Part shown: positions 32,480 to 40,695 of the stretch, in pieces
How positions within the stretch are numbered: the first letter of the stretch is position 1
How the letters are laid out: each line of letters opens with the position of its first letter
Assembly: GCF_013019105.1 (NCBI RefSeq)
Contig: NZ_BLTE01000017.1
Coordinates: forward strand, 39,893-103,892
DNA length: 64,000 bases
Direction of reading: 5' to 3'
DNA from: Fundidesulfovibrio magnetotacticus
GTDB taxonomy: Bacteria; Desulfobacterota; Desulfovibrionia; Desulfovibrionales; Desulfovibrionaceae
Made by a program: the position numbers and the translations under genes
The notes under the pieces: generated by a model
What the model was told of the DNA's origin: nothing
The model's input: only the letters and a program-made list of their open reading frames with translations
Databases searched by the model: none

Positions 32480-32742
32480 GGGAAACCCCGGAATGTCCTG
32501 ATGTCCTGGGAATGTCCTGGCAATGTCCTGCCTTTAACCACCTACTATCTCTTTCTTTTTTAGAAAGCAGGACAACAGGACAGGAGAACGGGGGATGCAT
32601 CGGAACACAGACATCGATTTTAGCAGGGAACAGGGTCCGGTATCCTGATGTCCTGACGCACCACTCCATCAAGAGCCTGCGCCCCTTCCCGCACCCAGGA
32701 CAATCCACGCGCGAATGTCCTGACCGATGTCCTAGGTCCTGA
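32480..32742. repeat. Iteron-like cluster of ATGTCCTG motifs between helicase and primase genes
   Basis: ATGTCCTG occurs at 32493, 32501, 32512, 32523, 32648 and 32715, with a near-copy ATGTCCTA at 32727. The reverse motif CAGGACA lies at 32568, 32576 and 32696. Three of the first four copies are spaced 11 bases, about one helical turn. One further copy is at 34673, within the inverted repeat upstream of the helicase gene. Such arrays upstream of replication genes are typical of iteron origins or multimeric repressor operators. The segment also contains AT-rich DNA (32531-32567). Confidence 0.6.
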
Positions 32743-34407
32743 TCACAGGGGGTCACGATCCCTCCAGTCCGACTTCCCGAAGGTCTTCTCGGGGTAGGCG
32801 TCCAGGGCGTCGGGATTGATGCGCACGTCGTAATAGTAGGTCAGCCCCCCGACCTTCTCCTTGCGGAGCTTGCGCCCGAGGTGCTTGCCGAACGTGTGGA
32901 TCCTCGGGACGTGCTTTCCCCGGTTCTTGAGGAACCAGCGGCTGTAGAGGTCGTAGATCTCGGTGGCGTTGGTGCGCCGCTCCACATCGGTCTTGCCCGT
33001 CCCGTCGAAGCTGATGAGGCATTCCTCAATGAAATCCTGAATCTGGTCCTCCTCCCGCTTGTATTCCTCGGTGGCGGCCAGGACGGATCGGGGAGGCGCG
33101 ATGCCGTCGCGCTGGTAGAGCAGGCAGCCCTTGACCAGCCAGGCCAGGATGCCGGGCAGCTCCTTCTCCAGGCGGCCGGGCAGGGTCCGGTCGCGCTGGC
33201 GCTCGTTCTCGGCCCTGGGGTTGTCCACGTAGCGGAAGGGGAAGTTGACCAGACGCAGGCGGTCCCAGAAGGCGTACTCGTGGGCGGCCGCGTGGGGCTT
33301 GTGGTTGGTGAGCAGGAACAGGGTGTGCGTGGGGGGGAATGTGGTGGGGTTGCGGTCCCACATGTAGCGGCCCGTGAGGCGGTCCTCACCCGAGAGCCAC
33401 TTGACGCGCGCCACCGAGAAGCGGCGGTTGTCGTCGGTCTCGGCGGCGTAGGCCACGCGCATGCCGTTGAGGCTCATGATGGTGGGCGTGGGCTTGTCCG
33501 CGTCGCGGGCCTGGCCCTGGTCCAGGAGCAGCTCGGCCGGGATGGGCGACATGTAGTCGCCGCAGACCTTGCCCAGGGTCTCCACCATCACCGTCTTGCC
33601 ATTGCGCCCCTCGCCGGCCAGCACCACGAAAAGGGGTTCGCAGGACAGGCCGGTGATGGCGTAACCGAAGACGCGCTGGAGAAAGGCGGCCACCTCGTCG
33701 TCCTCCCCGACGATCTCCCGGACGAAGGCCTCCCAGGTGGGGCACGGGGAGTCGATTCCCTTTTCGGTGTCCCAGGCCACCTCGGTGGTGCGGCTGATCA
33801 TGTCGCCAGGCCGGGCCTCGCGGAATTCCCCGGTGCGCAGGTCGAGCACCCCGTTGGCCACTCCCACGAGGTAGGGGTCCTGGTCGAACTCCTTCATGAG
33901 GACGATGAGCGGGTCATCGTTCGAGAGCGAGAAGCGCAGCGCCGCCGTCACACCCGCCCCGTCGCGCAGGGCGTCCACCTTTTTTCGGATCCGCTTGCAG
34001 TACTTCTCCAGGCGCTTCTGCTTGTCGTCGTCGTGGGCGGCCTTGGCCTCGGCGATCTCCTTCTCCCAGTGCAGGCGCGTGGCCTCGTACCGCTCCACCA
34101 CGGCCTCGACGGCGGCCTCGGCCCGGTACTCGAAGACCTGCTTCCAGTAGGAGCCGGTCCACTCGAACCAGTTCTTGATGGCCGGGGCATAGAGGAGCTT
34201 CCCCCGGTTGATCGCCGCGAACATGAGCCCGTCACCCTTCTGGCCGGCGAAGAGGCACTTCTTCACGAAGGTGTGATCGATGGGGGGGGACTCCAGGTTC
34301 GGGGAGGACTCTTCCTTGACCCTGCTCGCGACCTGCGCCCGGGCCTGGGCGATCTCCTCCGGAGTGGGGGTGTCTTTCGTTCTCTCAGGCATCGGCTGTG
34401 ATCCCAT
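32743..34407 (-). CDS. Phage primase/helicase, SF3/D5-type ATPase
   Basis: 554 residues. Walker A-like 'LAGEGRNGKTVMVETLG' and following 'NHKPHAAAHEYAFWDRLRLVNFPF' (sensor/Arg region) define the D5_N/Pox_D5 SF3 helicase family. The N-terminal ~150 residues are helical with coiled stretches ('KEIAEAKAAHDDDKQKRLEKY'). A C-terminal winged-helix-like segment follows. It unwinds the phage origin and primes with the adjacent primase. Start 34407 (or the ATG at 34392, 'MPERTKD') cannot be separated. Confidence 0.88.
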   Translation of the reverse strand: MGSQPMPERTKDTPTPEEIAQARAQVASRVKEESSPNLESPPIDHTFVKKCLFAGQKGDGLMFAAINRGKLLYAPAIKNWFEWTGSYWKQVFEYRAEAAVEAVVERYEATRLHWEKEIAEAKAAHDDDKQKRLEKYCKRIRKKVDALRDGAGVTAALRFSLSNDDPLIVLMKEFDQDPYLVGVANGVLDLRTGEFREARPGDMISRTTEVAWDTEKGIDSPCPTWEAFVREIVGEDDEVAAFLQRVFGYAITGLSCEPLFVVLAGEGRNGKTVMVETLGKVCGDYMSPIPAELLLDQGQARDADKPTPTIMSLNGMRVAYAAETDDNRRFSVARVKWLSGEDRLTGRYMWDRNPTTFPPTHTLFLLTNHKPHAAAHEYAFWDRLRLVNFPFRYVDNPRAENERQRDRTLPGRLEKELPGILAWLVKGCLLYQRDGIAPPRSVLAATEEYKREEDQIQDFIEECLISFDGTGKTDVERRTNATEIYDLYSRWFLKNRGKHVPRIHTFGKHLGRKLRKEKVGGLTYYYDVRINPDALDAYPEKTFGKSDWRDRDPL

Positions 34408-34794
34408 GTGGTTGCATGTTCACGCGTCGAGACGCCGCCCGCGCGGCGTTCCGTTTTTCCGCCAGATTATTTCCGCAAAAATCCGCGACACCCCGAGCCC
34501 GCCGCCCGCGGGCTTCTGGGGGAACCAGGAAGGACCCAGAAGCCTGCGAATGCAGGAGAATGCCGCTAGGACATTGCTGGGTTGTTTTAGGAGGAAGGAG
34601 GAAGGGGGGAGCGCCCCCCCGGACGCCGCGCTACGCGCGGCGGAGCGGTACGCGGCTGTTGAAAGGGCCTCAATGTCCTGACGTCCGTGGGATGACACGT
34701 TGGTCCTGGAGGCCCTTTCAACAGCCGCTCCATCACCAGACGCATTCCAGGTGGTGCAAGCGGAAAGAAGGCGGCAGGGTAGCAATAGGGTAGC
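34408..34794. other. Phage-host junction, no convincing gene
   Basis: Roughly 390 bases between the helicase gene and the tRNA terminator. It contains a 10-base inverted repeat (34511-34520 with 34535-34544) and the larger 20-base inverted repeat at 34652-34728. Short ORFs on both strands overlap but none has family support. The prophage right end probably lies here. Confidence 0.5.
34652..34728. repeat. Perfect 20-base inverted repeat
   Basis: The arm gcggctgttgaaagggcctc at 34652-34671 is exactly reversed and complemented at 34709-34728, with a 37-base spacer that contains another ATGTCCTG copy. It could be a strong hairpin, a repressor operator, or part of an integration/recombination site. 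No T-run follows on either strand, so it is not a simple terminator. Confidence 0.8.
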
Positions 34795-34836
34795 AAAAAA
34801 GAAGGGCGTTACAGCCTCTTCAAGCTGTAACGCCCT
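34795..34836 (-). terminator. Rho-independent terminator of tRNA-Arg
   Basis: On the minus strand a 13-base stem, agggcgttacagc (34803-34815 plus sense) with gctgtaacgccct (34824-34836), closes over an eight-base loop and is followed by six T (34800-34795). It lies just downstream of the tRNA 3' end. Confidence 0.85.
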
Positions 34837-34845
34837 GAAATCACG

Positions 34846-34922
34846 TGGTGGTCCCGACAGGATTCGAACCTGTGGCCTGCCGCTTAGGAGGCGGCCGCTC
34901 TATCCACCTGAGCTACGGGACC
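34846..34922 (-). tRNA. tRNA-Arg(CCT)
   Basis: 77 bases with encoded CCA. The acceptor stem GGTCCCG pairs with CGGGACC, the T loop is GTTCGAATCC, and the anticodon in the loop is CCT, read on the minus strand. It has its own promoter at 34936-34964 and terminator at 34795-34836, so it is an intact host gene. Its 3' end faces the prophage, the usual orientation when an integrase uses a tRNA 3' end. Confidence 0.97.
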
Positions 34923-34935
34923 GGACGGGAAGGCC

Positions 34936-34964
34936 TAGATAGTCAAGCAGCCCCGCTGGGTCAA
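34936..34964 (-). promoter_or_regulatory. Promoter for tRNA-Arg
   Basis: On the minus strand TTGACC (-35, 34964-34959) and TATCTA (-10, 34941-34936) are separated by 17 bases, and the tRNA begins 13 bases downstream. Close to the sigma-70 consensus. Confidence 0.75.
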
Positions 34965-35001
34965 CCTCTTCCTCGGCCCGGGGGCGCCTGCGCCGGACTT
35001 G

Positions 35002-35029
35002 TTTACATTCCCCACCGGAGGCATATAGT
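35002..35029 (+). promoter_or_regulatory. Promoter for the protease-ispE operon
   Basis: TTTACA at 35002-35007 and TATAGT at 35024-35029 with a 16-base spacer, about 50 bases upstream of the protease ATG. Good sigma-70 match in an otherwise GC-rich gap. Confidence 0.6.
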
Positions 35030-35078
35030 CGCTTTCTCGCAATCACCCGCCCGGCCCGCCGGGCTCCAGGAGACATCC

Positions 35079-36494
35079 ATGCCCCGCGCCCTCCGCGCCG
35101 CCCTCGCAGGCCTGGCCCTTGTTCTCGCGCTGCCTTTGGCCCCGTTCGCCGCGGCGCTTCCCGACTTCGCGGACCTGGCCGAGAAGGCCGGTCCCGCCGT
35201 GGTGAACCTGAGCACCACGCGCACCGTCAAGACCCAGGACCGCATGCGAGAGTTCTTCAAGAACCATCCCAAGGGCTTCGAGCAGTTCTTCGACCAGTTC
35301 GAACGCTTCTTCAAGGAAGATGGCCCCACCAGCCGCCAACGCTCCATGGGCTCGGGCTTCATCATCTCCAAGGACGGCCTCATCGTCACCAACAACCATG
35401 TGGTGGAAGACGCCGACGAAATCAAGGTCCACCTGCGCGGCAAGGACAAACCCCTCACGGCCAAGATCGTGGGGCGCGACCCGGAACTCGACTTGGCCCT
35501 GGTGAAGATCGACAACGGCTCGGACCTCCCTTTCCTCGCCTTCGGCGATTCCGACGCCCTGCGCGTGGGCGCTTGGGTGATGGCCATCGGCAACCCCTTC
35601 GGGCTCCAGAACACCGTCACCGCAGGCATCGTCAGCGCCAAGGGACGCGCCATCGGGGCCGGCCCCTTCGACAACTTCATCCAGACCGACGCCTCCATCA
35701 ACCCCGGAAACTCCGGCGGCCCCCTCCTGGACCTCGAAGGCCGCGTGGTGGGCATCAACACCGCCATCGTGGCTTCGGGACAGGGCATCGGCTTCGCCAT
35801 CCCCGCCTCCATGGCCAAGGCCGCCATCGAGGATCTCAAGGAGCAGCAGCCCGTCAAGCGCGGATGGCTGGGCGTCTCCATACAGGACGTGGACGAGAAC
35901 ACCGCCAAGGCCCTGGCCCTGGACGAGCCGCGCGGGGCGCTCGTCACCACCGTGATGGAGGGCGAACCCGCCGCCAAGGCGGGCGTCCAGGTGGGCGACG
36001 TGATCCTCTCCGTCAACGGCCGCCCCATCAAGGACACCAACGGGCTGCTCCAGGCCGTGTCGGCCATCCGCCCCGGCGGAAAGGCCGAACTGAATGTGTG
36101 GCGCAAGGGCAAGGACGTGCGCCTCTCCGCCGTGACCGGCCAGCGCGACCCCTCCCGCGTGGCCCTGGCCAAGCCCGACGAGGAGCCAAAGCCCGTCCGC
36201 ACCTCCCTGGGCCTGAGCCTGCGCCCCCTCACCCCCGAGGAGTCCGGCAGGCTGGGCATCACCCCGGGCGCGGGGCTGGGCGTCACCGAGGTGGAACAAG
36301 GCTCCCCGGCCGACGAGGCCGGACTGCGCCCCGGCGACGTGATCCTCGAGGCCAACCAGACCCCCGTGAACTCCGTGGCGGCCTTCAACGCCGTGCTCGA
36401 AGGCGACGCCAAAGCCAAGGGCGTGATCCTGCTGCTCGTCAAGCGCGACAAGCAGACCCTCTTCAAGCCCGTGCCCCTGGCGGAGAAACAATGA
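35079..36494 (+). CDS. degP: Periplasmic serine endoprotease, DegP/Do family
   Basis: 471 residues. A signal peptide ('ALAGLALVLALPLAPFAAA') is followed by a trypsin-like domain with catalytic His107 ('NNHVV'), Asp138 ('ELDLALV') and Ser212 ('NPGNSGGP'), then two PDZ domains (about 260-360 and 375-465). It degrades or refolds misfolded envelope proteins. The ATG at 35079 has an AGGAG sequence upstream; the frame continues upstream through the tRNA but that is not coding. Stop overlaps ispE (ATGA). Confidence 0.95.
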   Translation: MPRALRAALAGLALVLALPLAPFAAALPDFADLAEKAGPAVVNLSTTRTVKTQDRMREFFKNHPKGFEQFFDQFERFFKEDGPTSRQRSMGSGFIISKDGLIVTNNHVVEDADEIKVHLRGKDKPLTAKIVGRDPELDLALVKIDNGSDLPFLAFGDSDALRVGAWVMAIGNPFGLQNTVTAGIVSAKGRAIGAGPFDNFIQTDASINPGNSGGPLLDLEGRVVGINTAIVASGQGIGFAIPASMAKAAIEDLKEQQPVKRGWLGVSIQDVDENTAKALALDEPRGALVTTVMEGEPAAKAGVQVGDVILSVNGRPIKDTNGLLQAVSAIRPGGKAELNVWRKGKDVRLSAVTGQRDPSRVALAKPDEEPKPVRTSLGLSLRPLTPEESGRLGITPGAGLGVTEVEQGSPADEAGLRPGDVILEANQTPVNSVAAFNAVLEGDAKAKGVILLLVKRDKQTLFKPVPLAEKQ

Positions 36495-37363
36495 TCCTGC
36501 ATATCGGCTGCAAGGTGAACCTGCACCTGGCCCTCAAGGCCGTACGCCCGGACGGCTACCATGAACTCTCCACGCTCTTCGTGCCCGTGGCGCAACCTCA
36601 CGACGACCTGGAGATCGAGCCCCGCGACGGGACGGGCCTGACGCTCACCTGCTCGGACAAGGCCCTGGAGACGCCCTCCAATCTGGCGGCCAAGGCCTAC
36701 GAGGCCTTCGCGCAAGCCACGGGCAGCCGCCCGGGCGTGCGCGCGCACCTGATCAAGCGCATCCCTTCGGGCGCGGGCCTGGGGGGAGGCAGCGCCGACG
36801 CGGCGGCCCTGCTGGCCTGGCTCAACGCGCGGGCCGGCGAGCGGGCGCTCGCGCCGAAGGCCCTTGCGACGCTCGCCGCGTCCATCGGGGCCGACGTGCC
36901 CTTCTTCCTGCTGGACCGTCCGGCCTGGGCCTCGGGCATCGGCGAGCGGCTCGTCCCGGCGGACGTGGACCTGGCGGGCCTGTTCATCCTGGTGTGCGTG
37001 CCCCCCCAGCGCGTGAACACGGCCTGGGCCTACCGGGCCTGGGACGCGGCCAACGGCCTGGACCGGGAGCGCCCCGGCCCCAACCCGGCCCCGGCCCTTC
37101 CGGAGGGCCTGGAGGCGGCCCTGGCCGCCGGGCGCGTGCTGGCCAACGATTTCGAGCCCGTGGTGTACCGGGAGTTCCCCGACGTGCGCCGCCTGAAGGA
37201 GCGCCTGCTGGCCCTGGGCGCGGCCGGAGCCTGCCTCTCGGGCTCGGGTTCGGCGGTGTTCGGCCTTTTCCGCGAGAAGGCCGCGTCGGAACTGGCTGAA
37301 GAGGCCCTTGCCGACGGGGGCTTCATGGTGTTCGCGAGCGCGCTCCAGCCGCCCCGCCCTTGA
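36491..37363 (+). CDS. ispE: 4-diphosphocytidyl-2-C-methyl-D-erythritol kinase
   Basis: 290 residues. GHMP kinase family: the N-terminal 'CKVNLHLALKAVRPDGYHEL', the ATP-binding 'PSGAGLGGGSADAAALL' and the C-terminal 'GACLSGSGSAVFGLF' are all present. It phosphorylates CDP-ME in the MEP isoprenoid pathway. Translationally coupled to the protease by a four-base overlap. Followed by the untranslated stretch before tRNA-Gln. Confidence 0.95.
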   Translation: MILHIGCKVNLHLALKAVRPDGYHELSTLFVPVAQPHDDLEIEPRDGTGLTLTCSDKALETPSNLAAKAYEAFAQATGSRPGVRAHLIKRIPSGAGLGGGSADAAALLAWLNARAGERALAPKALATLAASIGADVPFFLLDRPAWASGIGERLVPADVDLAGLFILVCVPPQRVNTAWAYRAWDAANGLDRERPGPNPAPALPEGLEAALAAGRVLANDFEPVVYREFPDVRRLKERLLALGAAGACLSGSGSAVFGLFREKAASELAEEALADGGFMVFASALQPPRP

Positions 37364-37388
37364 CAAGCCCGGCCGCCCCGAGTATGCG
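37360..37388 (+). promoter_or_regulatory. Putative promoter at the end of ispE
   Basis: TTGACA (37360-37365, perfect -35, overlapping the ispE stop) and TATGCG (37383-37388, weak -10) are 17 bases apart. It would drive the structured segment 37389-37674 and possibly tRNA-Gln. Confidence 0.45.
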
Positions 37389-37674
37389 GCCGTTTTGCGT
37401 TTCCGGCGCGGTTCGGGCCACGGGCGTTCGAGCCCGGGGCTTTCACGTGTCCTTGGGGTCCGCGCCTTACGGCGGCCCGGGACGCCCGGAACGTCAGGTC
37501 CGGCGGCGCGGTCGCGCCGGACGCGGCTGAAGCGCCGCACGCGGATTCCGGCGAAGGGGCGGCCAGCGCTCCTTGCGGCGTCAGGAACGCGCGGCGCTTC
37601 CTGCAGCGACAGGCGCGCGGCGCGCCTTGCGATGGACGGAAAGCCTGTCCGCCCCCGGGGCGGGAGGCGTTTTT
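37389..37674 (+). ncRNA. Candidate structured RNA upstream of tRNA-Gln
   Basis: About 290 bases with no credible reading frame but many strong hairpins: cgggc/gcccg around a gttcga loop (near 37425), tccggcg/cgccgga pairs, caggaa/ttcctg, and aggcgcg/cgcgcct. It ends with a GC-rich stem (ccgcccc/ggggcgg) followed by a seven-T run at 37668-37674. It is preceded by a TTGACA-17-TATGCG element. That combination looks like an independent transcription unit. I do not recognise it as 6S, RNase P, SRP or tmRNA. Confidence 0.4.
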
Positions 37675-37704
37675 TTGGGCACCGCGCGGGCCGCATGTCC
37701 GCAC

Positions 37705-37779
37705 TGGGGAGTCGCCAAGCGGTAAGGCACGGGGTTTTGGTCCCCGCATCCGAGGGTTCGAATCCTTCCTCCCCAGCCA
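37705..37779 (+). tRNA. tRNA-Gln(TTG)
   Basis: 75 bases with encoded CCA. TGGGGAG pairs with CTCCCCA, the anticodon stem CGGGG/CCCCG holds the loop TTTTGGT with anticodon TTG, and the T loop is GGTTCGAATCC. It precedes prs, as I expect in Desulfovibrio. Confidence 0.95.
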
Positions 37780-37801
37780 CACTTTTTCCGACGGGGCATC
37801 C

Positions 37802-38758
37802 ATGGCTACCCACGGGGACTTGAAAATACTCACAGGCAACGCCAACCCTGAGTTGGCCAAAGCCATCTGCGACCACCTGGGCTGCACGCTCCTGCCCTCC
37901 ATGGTCAGCAAGTTCTCCGACGGCGAGATCCGTGTGGAGATCGGGGCCAACGTGCGCGGATCCGACGTGTTCGTGATCCAGCCCACCTGCAACCCCGTGA
38001 ACTACCACCTCATGGAGCTCTGCCTGATCCTGGACGCCCTCAAGCGCGCCAGCGCCTCGCGGGTCACGGCCGTCATGCCCTATTACGGCTACTCCCGGCA
38101 GGACCGCAAAGTGGTGCCGCGCGCGCCCATCAGCGCCAAGCTGGTGGCGGACTTCCTCCAGGTGGCGGGCATGCACCGTCTGCTCACCGTGGACCTCCAC
38201 GCGGGCCAGATCCAGGGTTTCTTCAACGTGCCCGTGGACAATCTCTATTCCATGAGCCTCCTGGCCGAGCACGTGGCCGAGACCGTGGAGGGCGACCTCG
38301 CGGTGGTCTCGCCCGACGCGGGCGGCGTGGAGCGCGCGCGCAGCTTCGCCAAGCGCCTGGGCTGCGGCCTGGCCATCGTGGACAAGCGCCGCGACGCCCC
38401 CAACCAGGCCAAGGCCATGCACGTGATCGGCAACGTGGAAGGCAAAACCTGCGTGCTGGTGGACGACATGATCGACACCGCCGGCACCATGGTCCAGGGC
38501 GCCCACGTGCTGCTGGAAAACGGCGCGAAGACCGTGATGGCCGCCGTCACCCATCCCGTGCTTTCGGGGCCCGCCATCGAGAGGCTGTGCAACTCGCCCT
38601 TCTCCCGGGTGGTGGTCACCAACACCATTCCGCTCTCGCCGGAGGCGCAGTCCTGCGAGAAGATCAAGGTGCTGTCCGTGGCCGGTCTGCTGGCCAAGGC
38701 CATCCACAACATCCACACCGAGTCGTCGGTCAGCGTCCTTTTCAACAAGACAAGCTAG
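37802..38758 (+). CDS. prs: Ribose-phosphate pyrophosphokinase
   Basis: 318 residues, full length. '[14 protein letters not shown]', 'SDGEIRVEI', '[10 protein letters not shown]', '[11 protein letters not shown]' and the PRPP-binding loop '[14 protein letters not shown]' mark it unambiguously. It makes PRPP from ribose-5-phosphate and ATP for purine, pyrimidine, His and Trp synthesis. Downstream rplY, pth and ispE upstream make a typical housekeeping cluster. Confidence 0.97.
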   Translation: MATHGDLKILTGNANPELAKAICDHLGCTLLPSMVSKFSDGEIRVEIGANVRGSDVFVIQPTCNPVNYHLMELCLILDALKRASASRVTAVMPYYGYSRQDRKVVPRAPISAKLVADFLQVAGMHRLLTVDLHAGQIQGFFNVPVDNLYSMSLLAEHVAETVEGDLAVVSPDAGGVERARSFAKRLGCGLAIVDKRRDAPNQAKAMHVIGNVEGKTCVLVDDMIDTAGTMVQGAHVLLENGAKTVMAAVTHPVLSGPAIERLCNSPFSRVVVTNTIPLSPEAQSCEKIKVLSVAGLLAKAIHNIHTESSVSVLFNKTS

Positions 38759-38789
38759 CTCGCCGCCAGGCGGAACAAGGAGATATCCC

Positions 38790-39389
38790 ATGAAGGAACA
38801 AGTGAGCCTCACCGTGCGGGCCCGCGACGCCAAGGGCAAGGGCCCCAACCGCCGCATGCGCGCCGAAAAGCTGATCCCCGGCATCTACTACGACGACAAG
38901 GGGCAGAACATCCCCGTGGTCGTCGAGGATCTGCCCTTCCGCAAGGCCTACAAGAAGGTGGGCTCCTCCCGCGTCTTCGATCTGGTCATCGACCAGGAAG
39001 GCCAGACCCAGACCCATCCCAGCCTGATCTGGGTGGTCCAGAACCATCCCTGGAAGAACCAGGTGGACCACGTGGACTTCTACGGCGTGGACCCCAAGAA
39101 GCCCATCCACGTCCATGTGCTCGTGGAGATCACCGGCAAGGCCAAGGGCGTGGCCGTGGGCGGCAAGCTCGAAATCCACCGCGAGACCATCGAAGTGGTC
39201 TGCCTGCCCGCCGACATCCCCGACAAGATCGTCATCGACGTCACAGAACTGGCCATGGGTCAGCACATCGACGTGAAGACGCTGGCCATGCCCCAGGGCG
39301 TCAAGGCCGTCTTCGACCAGAACTACGCCATCGTGGGCGTCATCAACCCCGCCGCCGAGGGCGAGGAGGAAGGCGCGGCCGGCAAATAG
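38790..39389 (+). CDS. rplY: Ribosomal protein L25 / general stress protein CTC
   Basis: 199 residues, the long CTC form: an N-terminal L25 domain that binds 5S rRNA and a C-terminal TL5-type beta domain with 'VEVVCLPADIPDKIVIDVTELAMGQHI'. The RBS AAGGAGA precedes ATG 38790. The acidic C-terminal tail ('EGEEEGAAGK') is usual. Followed by a strong terminator, so the prs-rplY unit ends here. Confidence 0.93.
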   Translation: MKEQVSLTVRARDAKGKGPNRRMRAEKLIPGIYYDDKGQNIPVVVEDLPFRKAYKKVGSSRVFDLVIDQEGQTQTHPSLIWVVQNHPWKNQVDHVDFYGVDPKKPIHVHVLVEITGKAKGVAVGGKLEIHRETIEVVCLPADIPDKIVIDVTELAMGQHIDVKTLAMPQGVKAVFDQNYAIVGVINPAAEGEEEGAAGK

Positions 39390-39412
39390 CCCCCTCGCGC
39401 CCGACGTTTCCC

Positions 39413-39450
39413 GAGCCGGGACGGGCCTTGCGCCGGTCCCGGCTCTTTCG
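39413..39450 (+). terminator. Terminator after rplY
   Basis: A 10-base stem gagccgggac (39413-39422) with gtcccggctc (39436-39445), 13-base loop, followed by TTTCGTT. Confidence 0.8.
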
Positions 39451-39484
39451 TTGACGCTCCACCCCGCCCACGGGAGGACCAGCC

Positions 39485-40684
39485 ATGCGGCTTCTGAAAC
39501 GACTCTGCCTCTTCGCCGCCGTGTGCGCCTGCCTCTTGGCCGTGCTCTCCGCTGCGGTCTATCATCTGCCCTGGGCCGCCCTGCAGGGGCTCCCCGAGGC
39601 CAAGCGCGACCAGCTCGTCTCCCTGGGCGTGGTCTCGCCCGCCTCCCATCCGCTGTACCGCGAATGGCTGCTCAACTTCGTGCGCACGCCCGAGGCCCCC
39701 AGGCCCTCCACCTACTCCCTGGACACCCCCCCGGCCTACGGCGGCCAGCGCACCATCACCGTGGACGACGCCCCGAGCGACGCCCTGGGCTTCGCCAACG
39801 CCATCAAGCCCTCACAGGCCCGGGTGCTCTTCGTGGGAGACTCCTTCTGCAACGGGGCCTCGGCGGGCACCAACCTCTCCCCCCCGGCGCAGTTCGCGCG
39901 CATCACCGGCGCGAGCGTCTACAACGCCAGCAACGGCGGCTACGGACCGGCCCAGTACCAGCGTATCCTGGAGCGCGTCACGCGTTCGCTGCCCCCTGGC
40001 GAACGCTTCGATGGCAAGGACGTGGTGGTGCTCTCCTACCTGGGCAACGACCTCTCCTCCGACAGCCTGCTCTACCTGGAGCGCCTGGAGAGCATCCGCC
40101 ACGCCTGGCGCTGGCAGCTCACCCTGGGTCCGCTGCGCGCCTGGGTGCGCTACCTCTGGGACTCCCGCAAGGGCCAGGCCCTGCCCTACGGCCCCCAGTG
40201 GAACTACTCGGGCGTGCCCATGATTTGCGCCACACCGGACGGCCAGCCCTTCTCCTGGCACCCAGGCTACGCCAGCTACCTCTTCCAGGAAGGGCTCGAC
40301 GCCCAGTTCGAGGTGGCCGCCCGGCTCTTCGAGGGCATCGCCGCCCAGGCTCCCCAGGGCGGGAAGATCCGGCTGGTGCTGGTGCCCTCCTCGCTCCAGG
40401 CCCTGGAAAAGGACATCGACTGGGCCAGGCTCGCCCCCGGCAGCCCCCCGGCGCGCGACCTGCGCCCGATCATCGACTCCATGGACCGCGTGCGCGAGAA
40501 GGGCGTGGCCCTCTTCGGGAAACTGGGCTTCGACGTGCTGGACCTCACCCCCATCTTCCGGGCAGACCCCGACCGCTGCCTCTACTACCAGCCCGAGGAC
40601 ACCCACTGCACCGCCAAAGGCTACGAGGCCATCGCCCGCGCCATCGCCGCCCGCTGGCCGGAGCTGGGGCGCTCCGGACAATAG
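39485..40684 (+). CDS. Membrane-anchored/secreted SGNH-hydrolase-like protein
   Basis: 399 residues. An N-terminal hydrophobic segment ('RLCLFAAVCACLLAVLSAAVY') anchors or exports it. SGNH blocks are visible: 'VLFVGDSFCNGAS' (block I Ser), 'SYLGNDLSSD' (Asn block III) and 'DTHCTAKGYEAIA' (Asp/His block V). Such proteins act as O-acetyl esterases or acetyltransferases on polysaccharides. It is followed by pth with an 11-base gap. Substrate unknown. Confidence 0.8.
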   Translation: MRLLKRLCLFAAVCACLLAVLSAAVYHLPWAALQGLPEAKRDQLVSLGVVSPASHPLYREWLLNFVRTPEAPRPSTYSLDTPPAYGGQRTITVDDAPSDALGFANAIKPSQARVLFVGDSFCNGASAGTNLSPPAQFARITGASVYNASNGGYGPAQYQRILERVTRSLPPGERFDGKDVVVLSYLGNDLSSDSLLYLERLESIRHAWRWQLTLGPLRAWVRYLWDSRKGQALPYGPQWNYSGVPMICATPDGQPFSWHPGYASYLFQEGLDAQFEVAARLFEGIAAQAPQGGKIRLVLVPSSLQALEKDIDWARLAPGSPPARDLRPIIDSMDRVREKGVALFGKLGFDVLDLTPIFRADPDRCLYYQPEDTHCTAKGYEAIARAIAARWPELGRSGQ

Positions 40685-40695
40685 GAACCTTCCCC

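Larger units (their letters stand above)
1975..34407 (-). mobile_element. Siphovirus-type prophage (lambda-like modules), boundaries incomplete
   Basis: About 32 kb of nearly uninterrupted minus-strand genes, many joined by 1-8 base overlaps. They include helicase, primase, terminase, portal, capsid, lysozyme, tail tube, tape measure and tail-tip functions. Structural order broadly follows lambda (terminase - W - portal - protease/scaffold - decoration - capsid - connector - tail - G/GT - tape measure). The right limit lies somewhere between 34408 and the host tRNA-Arg at 34846. The left limit is uncertain, because no integrase, repressor or att repeat is visible and the restriction cassette abuts the tail genes directly. 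The prophage may therefore run past the left window edge. Confidence 0.85.

Noticed and set aside
32469..32756. 95-codon minus-strand ORF covering the iteron-like gap ('MTPCDQDLGHRSGHSR...')
   Set aside because: It overlaps both flanking genes at their ends, has no ribosome binding site and no recognisable family; the repeats explain the region better, although translation is not excluded.
1975..34407. Integrase and lysogeny repressor within the prophage
   Set aside because: No tyrosine or serine recombinase or CI-like gene is present in the window; the HTH gene at 23701-23955 is too small and lies in the late region.
34280..34793. Overlapping plus- and minus-strand ORFs of 121-133 codons near the prophage end
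   Set aside because: They are mutually exclusive, lack starts with ribosome binding sites and contain no motif.
34845..35078. Upstream extension of the degP frame through the tRNA-Arg
   Set aside because: The region encodes a tRNA on the opposite strand, and a promoter and ribosome binding site support the ATG at 35079.
35003..38884. 1293-codon minus-strand frame across the protease, ispE, tRNA-Gln and prs
   Set aside because: It crosses a tRNA and three clear genes on the other strand; a GC-skew artefact.
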